DNA of 64,000 nucleotides from Rhodobacter sp. (GTDB taxonomy: Bacteria > Pseudomonadota > Alphaproteobacteria > Rhodobacterales > Rhodobacteraceae). Shown here in pieces: positions 52,714-60,828 of the stretch. Positions within the stretch are counted from its first letter, which is position 1; every line of letters starts with the position of its first letter. Both the position numbers and the translations under genes were made by a program. The notes beneath the pieces are model-generated. The model did no database searches and was not told where the DNA came from. It was given only the letters and a program-made list of their open reading frames with translations. Location of the stretch: positions 62,001 through 126,000 of the forward strand of contig JASJDP010000017.1 of the NCBI GenBank assembly GCA_030065095.1. The letters run 5' to 3'.

Positions 52714-54870
52714 TTAGATCTGCTGCAGGAAGTGCGGAATGTCGGGTCCAAATCTCTCCGGGCTCGGGATCAGGTTCCGGGTCGGCTTAGACGGTGCTGC
52801 AGCCGGTGCATGCTCGGCGGCCAAATGCGCCAGGAGTTGACCCGAGAGGCGCGGGGCCGCGACGCTGGATCCGTTCATCGCTCGGTCGGTGCCGGAATTC
52901 GTCGCCGCCCTGTAGATCCCCGGAAACGCCCAGCTTCGATCCGAGACGGCCGAACACTCCGGACCGGGCTTGCCGGGCAGGCGCGGCCCCGATGCCGCAT
53001 AGGGCGACGGCAGGTGCGGCACGGACGGCTCGACATCGCCGGTTCCGTCCATTCCCGATCCAGCCGCATAGACGTGCGGACTGTCGATGCAGGTGAAAAC
53101 GGAACTGGTGAAGCGCTTGGTCAGATGGCTGCAATCGCCGATCCCGTCGTAGTTGCCCGTGGCCGCGTCGAACTCATGCGCGTGTGGGTCATCAAGATAG
53201 GATTGCCGCGCAATGACGTGATAGGTGCCGGGCTGGTCGTCACGTTGCACAAAGGCGCGAAGCTCGATTTCCGCGCGGGATGCATTCACGATTTCCAGCT
53301 TCCAGCGGCCCGAGGGCACCACGCCCGACCCGTCGCCGAGGGCGAAACTGGGCGCCAGACCCAGGAAGGCCCGGGCGGACCAGCGTGAAGACGGACCCGG
53401 TTTCCACGAACCGACGCATGCAAGCCGTTCGCCGCCGTCCGTCAGATGCAGGTTCACCTCGCCGTCCGCCGCGATCCGCCGAGCGCGTATCGGCGGCAAC
53501 CCCGGATCGGGCGGCGTCAGGGTCAGCAAGAATTCCGCCGGGTCTTCGCTGTCGACCGAGGCCGCAAAAATCTCCATATAGCTCGGCGTCCGATCGTCCG
53601 GCTGAACGACCCAGTCCAAATCCAGCCGCTCGCCCGGGGCGAGATGGGTGCGCGCGACGCCACGATCATTGTATCCGTTGCCCATCGCGACGACCATCTT
53701 CGTGATGCGTCCCAAGTCGTTCCTGCCGTCGATCATCCGGCCAATGATTCGATTGAGCGGACTCGACCCGTCCTTGGGACCGGCCGGAAACCCATAGCTG
53801 AGGTTGATGACAAGCGGCGGAAAATTCCCGGGGCCGCCTGCATCGCATTGGCCGGCGACATCGGCCCACATCATCGCCTGCCGGATCGCGGGCAGCAAAT
53901 AGGCCCCAAGCGTCGCCCCCGATGTTTCCGCCGTCACATGTGTCGGCACCGCGATCCCATATAGCGCCAAGGGTTTGTCCCCGGCCCCGTCAAAATAGTC
54001 CCGGCAGGCCGTGGACGCGACATGCGTGCCGTGGCTCTGTGCGAAGCCAAGGGGCTGGTGGTCTTCCGTCGTTAGATCGAGCGGCACGAATTGCCGTTTC
54101 ATCGACGTTATCGGGCTGGAATAGATCTCAAATTCTGACGCGTTCGATACCCCTGCCAAAGCCCGATTGATTGCGGTGTTTTCAATTCTGCTGCTGTTGT
54201 AGGGCGTGCCGTCGGCACCCGTGGACGGCACGCCTTGAAGCCAGATTTCCCGGAACAGGGACGTTCCGTCCTCCTTCACGAAATCCTGGTTCAGGAATGC
54301 AAAACTGTCGTCAATTACCACAAGCACCGCACCGAATTCCGATGCGGTTTCCGTCTTGCGCGCAAGAAGATCGCAATCGTCCACGATATTTTTCTGTGCG
54401 GGCCCAACATAAAGTATCGTGAAATGCGGCTGTGCCCAATACGCACCGGCTCCTTCGGTTCTGGGGAAAAGCTCGCTTTCCTCCGCATGGACCAGGTACA
54501 ACCGCGCATAGTCGATCCGCGCGGGAACCGGCGCCTCATCGCTGTCGCGAAGCGGCTTGTCTCCATCATTCTCGATTTCTTCGGTACTCGCTTCGAGATG
54601 CCTGCGCTCATGGTGCGAGATGTAGAATTTCGGATCATCCGGAAATTCGGGCGAGTCAATCTGCCTGGCCAGTCTTTTCAGGTTCTCGATCAGGGACGCC
54701 CTGTCCTCCTGGCCGATCTGAACTTCGATTACGACCGCACAGAGCCTTTCGGGACGCACGCCGTTTTGGCCATCGTCCGGACGGGTGACGCCGGCGGCCT
54801 CGCGGTCGTAGATCCAGGCATGGTAAGGGTCGTCATCCCTGGCCCTCGCCACCGGATCCCACGTGGCCAT
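52714..54870 (-). CDS. Subtilisin-like (S8) serine protease
   Basis: 718-residue protein with an S8 catalytic domain after about 170 N-terminal residues. Catalytic Asp is in VLVVIDDSFAFLN (187 or 188), His280 in AQSHGTHVASTA and Ser in MNGSSVAAPRLSG near the C-terminus; oxyanion Asn is probably in VVAMGNGYNDRG. A non-catalytic beta-rich insert separates His and Ser (about 440-600). There is no signal peptide, so a cytoplasmic or non-classically exported protease is implied. The start (MATWDPV) lies 2 nt after the PAP2 gene stop, so the two are co-translated. Confidence 0.87.
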   Translation of the reverse strand: MATWDPVARARDDDPYHAWIYDREAAGVTRPDDGQNGVRPERLCAVVIEVQIGQEDRASLIENLKRLARQIDSPEFPDDPKFYISHHERRHLEASTEEIENDGDKPLRDSDEAPVPARIDYARLYLVHAEESELFPRTEGAGAYWAQPHFTILYVGPAQKNIVDDCDLLARKTETASEFGAVLVVIDDSFAFLNQDFVKEDGTSLFREIWLQGVPSTGADGTPYNSSRIENTAINRALAGVSNASEFEIYSSPITSMKRQFVPLDLTTEDHQPLGFAQSHGTHVASTACRDYFDGAGDKPLALYGIAVPTHVTAETSGATLGAYLLPAIRQAMMWADVAGQCDAGGPGNFPPLVINLSYGFPAGPKDGSSPLNRIIGRMIDGRNDLGRITKMVVAMGNGYNDRGVARTHLAPGERLDLDWVVQPDDRTPSYMEIFAASVDSEDPAEFLLTLTPPDPGLPPIRARRIAADGEVNLHLTDGGERLACVGSWKPGPSSRWSARAFLGLAPSFALGDGSGVVPSGRWKLEIVNASRAEIELRAFVQRDDQPGTYHVIARQSYLDDPHAHEFDAATGNYDGIGDCSHLTKRFTSSVFTCIDSPHVYAAGSGMDGTGDVEPSVPHLPSPYAASGPRLPGKPGPECSAVSDRSWAFPGIYRAATNSGTDRAMNGSSVAAPRLSGQLLAHLAAEHAPAAAPSKPTRNLIPSPERFGPDIPHFLQQI

Positions 54871-54872
54871 TG

Positions 54873-55919
54873 CTATTCTCCGGGGTCGGCTTCGGAAGCA
54901 GGCGTCGGGGCGGAGGCCGGCCCTGGCGGAGCGGCCGGCAACGAGCCAAGATGCTCCCACTCCCGAATCGCCTTGCCCCAAAGCTGATTGAGGATCGAGC
55001 CTTGCGCCCGGAACCGGCTGACGAAGGCCGGCGCCAACGCATCCGCAACCTGGAAGCCGGCGATGCTGTCACAGGGATAGTGCACACCGGCGATGACCCG
55101 GTTGTGCGCAATGCGCTCGGCATGCCGCGTTATCTGTTGGGACCATCTTTGGAAATTCGCATTGTGGCTGGGCAGTTTCCACGCCGCTTGCAGAAGCTCG
55201 ATCAAGACCAGAGCGAGGGTTCGTGCCTCTGTTGCGTGTCCGCTTGGGTAGCTGCCGTGCCCGGGAACGGGCAACATCGGCTGCACCCGCGGTTCGATTT
55301 CGGACGGACGCCTGACGGCAAGCCGATGCTTCAAGGGCATATGGCAAAAGACGGTGGCGTCCAGCACGACATTCAACAGCTCGACCGTATATTTTTGCCG
55401 CTCGGCGTTCAGGTTCACGACCGACCCGAAGAACGGCAGAAGATCCGAGGTTTGAACGTGGATCTCCGCCTCTCGCTCTCTTCGAAGCTTGGCGTTTCCC
55501 AAGACCATGCCGATTTCGGTGCTTGCGTTCAATTCCTGCTCGGTAGGGCGCGTTAAACTAACGGTTTGTCCGTTTATCTGCAGCGTTGCGCGGGGCTGAC
55601 CATCCACGACGCCGTCGACAAACTTTGCGTCATGCGCCAGTTCGCCGACGAACAATGTGCGCCGAACCTCGCCGGCCCATCGAAACACGTCGCCATTGGC
55701 GCCGAACCGGCCGTCGTGATCAAACGGAAGCGGATCTTCTGCATGCCCGATGACGCCTTCACGGGATGTTATCAGGGCATCCGCAAGATAGGGGGAATGA
55801 TAAGCATCCGTGTAAAATTCGTCGTCGGTGAAACCCATTCGCGTGTTGAGATGGCTTCGTGTATTGAGCCCGGAGCGCGTGTTGGCGCCTGACCTTGTGT
55901 TGTAGAAGTTAACAGCCAT
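54873..55919 (-). CDS. PAP2 / vanadium-haloperoxidase superfamily protein with Arg-repeat N-terminus
   Basis: 348-residue enzyme of the PAP2/vanadium-dependent haloperoxidase fold. The three phosphate/vanadate motifs are present: KHRLAVRRPSEI, YPSGHATEA, and RVIAGVHYPCDSIAG. It has no signal or membrane helix, which favours a vanadium-haloperoxidase-like soluble enzyme over a lipid phosphatase; which one cannot be told from sequence. Residues 7-30 are four hexapeptides NTRSGA, NTRSGL, NTRSHL, NTRMGF, followed by an acidic stretch. The ending is Pro/Ala-rich. First gene of a two-gene unit with the subtilase, divergent from the SARP-type regulator. Confidence 0.85.
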   Translation of the reverse strand: MAVNFYNTRSGANTRSGLNTRSHLNTRMGFTDDEFYTDAYHSPYLADALITSREGVIGHAEDPLPFDHDGRFGANGDVFRWAGEVRRTLFVGELAHDAKFVDGVVDGQPRATLQINGQTVSLTRPTEQELNASTEIGMVLGNAKLRREREAEIHVQTSDLLPFFGSVVNLNAERQKYTVELLNVVLDATVFCHMPLKHRLAVRRPSEIEPRVQPMLPVPGHGSYPSGHATEARTLALVLIELLQAAWKLPSHNANFQRWSQQITRHAERIAHNRVIAGVHYPCDSIAGFQVADALAPAFVSRFRAQGSILNQLWGKAIREWEHLGSLPAAPPGPASAPTPASEADPGE

Positions 55920-56107
55920 ATCAACTCTCCCCGAGGTCGGAATCGAGTTAAGATTGCACCCGATTATCGGTCAATATCACTCGCTAACCGTCTCCCGAGA
56001 ATTCACTGATAATTCACGCCGTCCGCACAAGGTGCCTAATTTGCGTTCAACCGGCGTTGCGCTATGGTGGATTGCAGACAAATGCGCGCGATTTGCTTTG
56101 GAATCGG

Positions 56108-57772
56108 ATGTCGTTCGGAACGCAGCGAATGCTCGAAATCAACCTGATAGGGTCGTTCGAAATACGGGACGACCAGGGCGTGGACCGGCGCCCGAAACTG
56201 ATGAAATCAAAGGCAATCGTCGCGGTATTGGCCACGATACCCGGGCATCGACACAGCCGGAGCTGGTTTCAGGGTCTGTTTTGGGCGGACCGCCAACACG
56301 AACAAGCCTTGTCCAGCCTTCGATCGGCGCTTGCAGACATCCGGCGGCAACTGGGACCGCATTCGGCCGCATTGATTTCGGATAATACCGACGTCGCGCT
56401 CGACCCGAACCTTATCCGCGTCGATATTCATTCGGATCGCAACGCGGCCGATTTGCTGAGCGGCGGGTTTCTGGAAGGATTTGACATCGCGCATGCCGAG
56501 GCGTTTGAAGATTGGCTGCGACAGGCACGTATGGAGTATGAGTGCAAATCTCTGCCCCGATTGTCGCCAGCCAGTCCTTGCCCGCCCCAAACCGATGCCG
56601 AAACGGGTGATGTAACGCGTTTGTATCTGGCGTCCGGCAATGACGTCGCCAGCACTGTTACGCAGATCCAATGCGAGACCCTTGTTGACGGGCTTGCGAA
56701 ATCCGTCGACGATCTCGGGTTTGCCGAGATCGTCGACGGCCGCGGGCGGGGCCGGTCGATGGATGATTTCATCGTTGCCGCGACCGGCGCCGAATGTTCG
56801 CTGCTGCTGGTGGCGGACGCCGCCGAGGCGCCGAGCGGCGCCATTGCCAGGCTGAAGATGATTGAAACGCCGTCGGGCCGGTTGGTCTGGAGCAAGAGTG
56901 TCGTCGGATCGGCGACGCTGGATCTCGAGGATCCTGCGACGATCGGCGTGGTCGCCGAGTTTGTCGATGTGCTTTCAGAGCGCCTGTTTCGAACCTACCA
57001 GGAAAGGACCGATCGTCTTTCTCCGCAACTCCTGGGGGCTGCGGGGATCAATCATGCCTTCAAACTCGGCTCGCAGAACTACGAGGCTGCGGAAGACCTT
57101 TTGAAACGTGCCCATGAATGGGACCCGCGCGGCAGTTACCTTGCATGGCGCGCCTATCTTCGAACCTTGCTGATCGGCGAACTGAATTACAGCGACCGTG
57201 AAGCCGTGATCGAGGAAGGGACCTATTTGGCGGAACGGGCGTTGGAGATCGCGCCGAACAATTCCATGGTGCTGGCGGTCTGCGCGCATGTTCAGAATAT
57301 GCTGCACGACGACTACGAGCGCGCATTCGACCTTTCGACCCGAGCCTTGGAGCTCAATCGCTGCAATCCCATCGCGTGGATTGGGCTGGGTGCCTCGGCG
57401 ATTTTCCTGGGGAAAGAGCAGGCAGGCTACAAAATCGCGAAAGTGGGTTCGCGCCTGTCCATCGGGTCCAGGTTCAGCTTTTTTGCGGACAGCTGGGCCA
57501 GCGCGGCGGGCGTGCTGGCCGGAAGCCTGAAAACCGCGGAGCAATACGCCGAAAGAAGCCATGCCGCTGCCCCCACCTATGCGCCGCCGCTGCGGTACTT
57601 GACCGCGCTTTACTGCGCAAGCGGTCAATTCGAACGGGCCGAAGCCATGGCCGAGAAGTTACGTCAGCGCGAACCCGACTTCACGCTGGAGCGTCTGAGA
57701 GATCACGGCTACCCGAGCGACAGTCTCAGAAGAGCACGATTACTGGAGACGCTGCCGTATAGGGAAATTTAA
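56108..57772 (+). CDS. SARP/BTAD-like transcriptional regulator with TPR region
   Basis: 554-residue regulator. Residues 8-100 look like the OmpR-type winged helix plus start of BTAD found in SARP proteins: LEINLIGSFEIRDDQGV, KLMKSKAIVAVLATIPG and QALSSLRSALADIRRQLG. The middle resembles the FlgO-like/adenylate-cyclase-associated module (AECSLLLVADAAEAP, LVWSKSVVG) and the C-terminal 250 residues are helical TPR-type repeats (for example ALEIAPNNSMVLAVCAHVQN). The start at 56108 (MSFGTQ) has GGAA upstream; 56129 is possible. It likely controls the divergent PAP2-subtilase unit and the peroxidase-ureohydrolase genes. Confidence 0.82.
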   Translation: MSFGTQRMLEINLIGSFEIRDDQGVDRRPKLMKSKAIVAVLATIPGHRHSRSWFQGLFWADRQHEQALSSLRSALADIRRQLGPHSAALISDNTDVALDPNLIRVDIHSDRNAADLLSGGFLEGFDIAHAEAFEDWLRQARMEYECKSLPRLSPASPCPPQTDAETGDVTRLYLASGNDVASTVTQIQCETLVDGLAKSVDDLGFAEIVDGRGRGRSMDDFIVAATGAECSLLLVADAAEAPSGAIARLKMIETPSGRLVWSKSVVGSATLDLEDPATIGVVAEFVDVLSERLFRTYQERTDRLSPQLLGAAGINHAFKLGSQNYEAAEDLLKRAHEWDPRGSYLAWRAYLRTLLIGELNYSDREAVIEEGTYLAERALEIAPNNSMVLAVCAHVQNMLHDDYERAFDLSTRALELNRCNPIAWIGLGASAIFLGKEQAGYKIAKVGSRLSIGSRFSFFADSWASAAGVLAGSLKTAEQYAERSHAAAPTYAPPLRYLTALYCASGQFERAEAMAEKLRQREPDFTLERLRDHGYPSDSLRRARLLETLPYREI

Positions 57773-57839
57773 CGCATCCGTCATACATAATTCATGGCCG
57801 GTCCACGGCGAATTCACGCCGTTGGTTTGGAATTGTCGT

Positions 57840-59366
57840 ATGAGTGATTCCAATTGTTCAGGTCTTGAGTCATTGCTGGCGGCTGTTGGAGCGTCCTCGG
57901 TCGCTGGGTTGAGTGGGCGTATGGGCCGTGTTGAAAAGCTGTTGCCCGATACTTCAACTGAAATGGCCTGCGCATCGCCGGACACAATGGATGCCGGCTG
58001 CGATATCTTTTCGAATGTGCCCCTCGCCTACATAACCGCGCTGCAATTTGCGTATCATGATATCGCCTATCCGGTAAAACTGGACGCGTATTGGGATGGC
58101 TTTCCCTCCTTGCGCCCCCCCGGCCCGCGTGCCTGGGCCAATCTAAGGTCCGGTGCGCTGTCGCTTGGATCGGTCTATGGGGGCACCGGCCTGCAAGGCG
58201 ATGTGTTTCCCGGCCTCGACAGCAACTTTCGATGGCCGGTCGACCGGGCGAAACTCTGGATCGACACTCCCGGATACGCAAACCGGATCGGACCCGACAT
58301 CCTGCGCCTTCATCGCGTGATCTATGGAGGATACGCGATATTCAGTGAAAGTCAGCTCGGGCATCTTCCGTCCCACCTGAAAAGGGGGCTCTACCGAAAG
58401 GGCGATCTGGCCGGGAACCGGGCGATCATTCCCGAGATGCGCAACGACATGTCGCTTTTGCTGTCGCAATTTCATTGCGCCGTTGCCCGGTTCCATGCGC
58501 GCGAGGTCGATCATCTGGACGATGACGACGGATCTCCGACAGATCGCCAGGCGGTTTTCGAGGCGGCGCGGAATGCAACCCTTTCCAGCTTTCGCGCTGC
58601 GGTCGTTGACGATGTTCTTCCGCGGCTGTGCGATCCCAAGATCCTTGCCTGGTGCCGCGAGCGCAAGGCCCCGGTTCACGAGTCGATGGTCAGACGCGAC
58701 AACTGCGAGCCGCATACGGTGCCTTTGGAAGCCGTCGTCATTTTCGAAGGTTTGTTCGATCTGTCGGAACCGTCGCGGCTTTTTCCCAACCGGCTCAGCC
58801 TATGCAAACACTGTGCCTTGCAGCACGATCAGATGTACGCCGGTCCCGACGCGATCGCGCTCCCGGACGCCTTGTTCGTCAGTCCAAGGGTTCCCACCCG
58901 CCTGGCACATTCGAGCACCGTGGACTGGGGCCTTTTTCTGGATCATGAGCTGCCATCGCAGACCCTGCTGGATCTGGGCCGTTTCACAAGGCCGGTCTCG
59001 AGACTGGACAGCTTCAAAGACGCCAAGGTCGCGACCGGCCAGGCCTGGATCAGACATCTTCGTGCAGAATTCGGGCTGGATCTGCAGCCGGTTTGTCAAA
59101 GCGGTCTTCCGCAATCTCCGAAGCGCCCTGCAACCGAACACGGTGACGCCGAGAGCACGCCGCTTTTCGACTACGTGATCGCCGAAGCAAAACACTTGGG
59201 CACACATAGCCGATTGGGTCCGCTTGGGTCGCTGATCGTCGCCGAAACGCTGATCGGCGCCGGTGCCGGCGCGCGTGGCCCCGCCACCGCAAACAACTTG
59301 GCGAACTTTCTGGGAGTTGCCGAATGTCCGAACCGAGCACGATGTACCGGTGTGTCGAGGGTCTGA
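57840..59366 (+). CDS. Animal-type haem peroxidase family protein, divergent active site
   Basis: 508-residue protein of the cyclooxygenase/myeloperoxidase superfamily. The C-terminal PLFDYVIAEAKHLGTH with LGPLGSLIVAETLIGAG is diagnostic, as is PEMRNDMSLLLSQFHCAVARFH around residue 199-219, supplying the putative distal Arg201 and proximal His211. The distal QFxDHD motif reads LQFAYHDIAY (around 69-77), so the Asp that links haem covalently is Tyr. The loop NRLSLCKHCALQHD has a CxxC. No signal peptide. The stop lies 43 nt inside the ureohydrolase gene, so the two are coupled. Substrate unknown. Confidence 0.82.
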   Translation: MSDSNCSGLESLLAAVGASSVAGLSGRMGRVEKLLPDTSTEMACASPDTMDAGCDIFSNVPLAYITALQFAYHDIAYPVKLDAYWDGFPSLRPPGPRAWANLRSGALSLGSVYGGTGLQGDVFPGLDSNFRWPVDRAKLWIDTPGYANRIGPDILRLHRVIYGGYAIFSESQLGHLPSHLKRGLYRKGDLAGNRAIIPEMRNDMSLLLSQFHCAVARFHAREVDHLDDDDGSPTDRQAVFEAARNATLSSFRAAVVDDVLPRLCDPKILAWCRERKAPVHESMVRRDNCEPHTVPLEAVVIFEGLFDLSEPSRLFPNRLSLCKHCALQHDQMYAGPDAIALPDALFVSPRVPTRLAHSSTVDWGLFLDHELPSQTLLDLGRFTRPVSRLDSFKDAKVATGQAWIRHLRAEFGLDLQPVCQSGLPQSPKRPATEHGDAESTPLFDYVIAEAKHLGTHSRLGPLGSLIVAETLIGAGAGARGPATANNLANFLGVAECPNRARCTGVSRV

Positions 59367-60517
59367 GACTTACAGATTTTCGTGGCGGCCGGCTGGAGCT
59401 GGTTGGCGCGGGGGTATCGGTCCCTGCGACGGAAATGGCGCGAAAAATCGCGGTTCATTTCGAAAAGGATGCGCACTGGGCCGATTTCGCGCTGGCTGAC
59501 GTTCAGGAAGCAAAGCTTGAATTCCAAAAGATGAAAGCCGCCGGAATTATCGGCGAGGCCGGCGCAGTCAAACCAGCGGAGACATCCGGGCCGGAACCGG
59601 AGAGGCCTGTGCAAACGATGTTCGGCGCGCCCTTTCGTGCCCTGGCGGATATTGGCCCGGGCGAGATCGTTTTCCTCGGCGCGCCGATTGACATTGGAAC
59701 AACCGGGATTCCAGGCGCGCGATTTGGTCCCGACGCGATCAGATCCGCCTCGCTCGAGCGCTATCGGTGCAGGTTGGACGTCGCGACCGGTGGCATGATC
59801 GCCTGGAATGTCCCGTCTCTGGGCGGTGCCGTGCTTGGCGGCGCTCATCTTTCCGACGCCGGCAATGTCGTCTACGCAGCAGGCGAGCCGCAGAGCGCAT
59901 ATTATGACCGGTTATCCGCAGCTGTCAGGGCGGTTTTCGCCGCCAAGGGGTTCCCGGTGATCCTCGGCGGCGACCACTCGATCACCTATTCGACCGTGCC
60001 CGACCCGTGCGAGGCATTGGTGCATCTCGATGCCCATTGCGATTTGGCCCCGCTGGTGACCGGGCATTGCCATCATCACGGAAACGTACTGACCAGACTT
60101 CTTTCGGAAAACCGCGTTGGTGAAGTCCACCATTTCGGCCTGAGAGACACCTCTGGCTGGGATACCGTCGATGCCGGAACGTTCGGCAAATCCGTTGGCG
60201 ATCTGGAGCGGCCCGACTGGACCGCCGGGATCGATGGAAAGGAGGTGTTTGTCTCGTTGGACGTCGATGTTCTGGATCCGGGCATTCTGCCCGGAACCGG
60301 CACGCCGGTGATTGGCGGCTTGACTTTGCGGCAGCTATGCCAGGCGCTTTCACAAATCATCAGATGCACGCGCCCGGTTGGATTGGATCTGGTCGAACTT
60401 TGTCCGACGCGGGACCGGGACGGGCTGTCGGCCCGCGTGGCGATCGAAGCGTTGTTGTGTTTTCTCGCCGTCTATCACGAAGTGCATGTCAAATCTTCAC
60501 AGCGTTTGGCGCAATAA
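59324..60517 (+). CDS. Ureohydrolase (arginase/agmatinase fold) with extra N-terminal domain
   Basis: 397-residue protein. Residues 100-390 are a Mn-dependent ureohydrolase: GGDHSITYS (about 215-223), HLDAHCDLAP (235-243) and SLDVDVLDPG (311-320) give the expected His, Asp-x-His-x-Asp and Asp-x-Asp ligands, all intact. It should hydrolyse a guanidino group to urea plus amine. Residues 1-95 are additional and unlike arginase: three short strands and helices (LRLTDFRGGRLELVG, ATEMARKIAVHF, EAKLEFQKMKAAGII) in a pattern like PqqD-type RiPP recognition elements, though this is only a resemblance. The gene overlaps the peroxidase gene by 43 nt. Confidence 0.87.
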   Translation: MSEPSTMYRCVEGLRLTDFRGGRLELVGAGVSVPATEMARKIAVHFEKDAHWADFALADVQEAKLEFQKMKAAGIIGEAGAVKPAETSGPEPERPVQTMFGAPFRALADIGPGEIVFLGAPIDIGTTGIPGARFGPDAIRSASLERYRCRLDVATGGMIAWNVPSLGGAVLGGAHLSDAGNVVYAAGEPQSAYYDRLSAAVRAVFAAKGFPVILGGDHSITYSTVPDPCEALVHLDAHCDLAPLVTGHCHHHGNVLTRLLSENRVGEVHHFGLRDTSGWDTVDAGTFGKSVGDLERPDWTAGIDGKEVFVSLDVDVLDPGILPGTGTPVIGGLTLRQLCQALSQIIRCTRPVGLDLVELCPTRDRDGLSARVAIEALLCFLAVYHEVHVKSSQRLAQ

Positions 60518-60594
60518 TCGCGCCTTGCGTCGTGAGTGAATCGGGGGGTGGTTTTTTTGGCCTGGAGCGGACATTAACCGGAATCTGATAAGTC

Positions 60595-60730
60595 GCGCCA
60601 TCGCCGACCCGCGGGGAGGCGACCCGGACCTGTGAACGGCTCGGTTTATCCCCGCAAAGTCCGAACGACCTCAATGCGATATGCAGCGTCAGAAAATCGC
60701 CTCCCCTCCGGGGCGGGTCGGCGATGGCGC
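60595..60730. repeat. Long imperfect inverted repeat with a 74-nt spacer
   Basis: Left arm 60595-60622 (28 nt) is matched by the reverse complement of 60697-60730 (34 nt), which has 6 extra nucleotides in the middle but otherwise pairs over the full 28. Transcribed, it would form a strong GC-rich stem. It lies between the convergent ureohydrolase and nadE genes. It could be a bidirectional terminator, a REP-like element or the remnant of a small mobile element; there is no T-tract, which weakens the simple terminator reading. Confidence 0.7.
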
Positions 60731-60828
60731 GGCGGCCTTCGGCCTTGATTCCGCGCCATGGGGTGTGTGCAAATGACAGTAAAAACAGCCAGAACCGGCA
60801 AAACGCGGTTCCCTACAATCTTCCTGCT

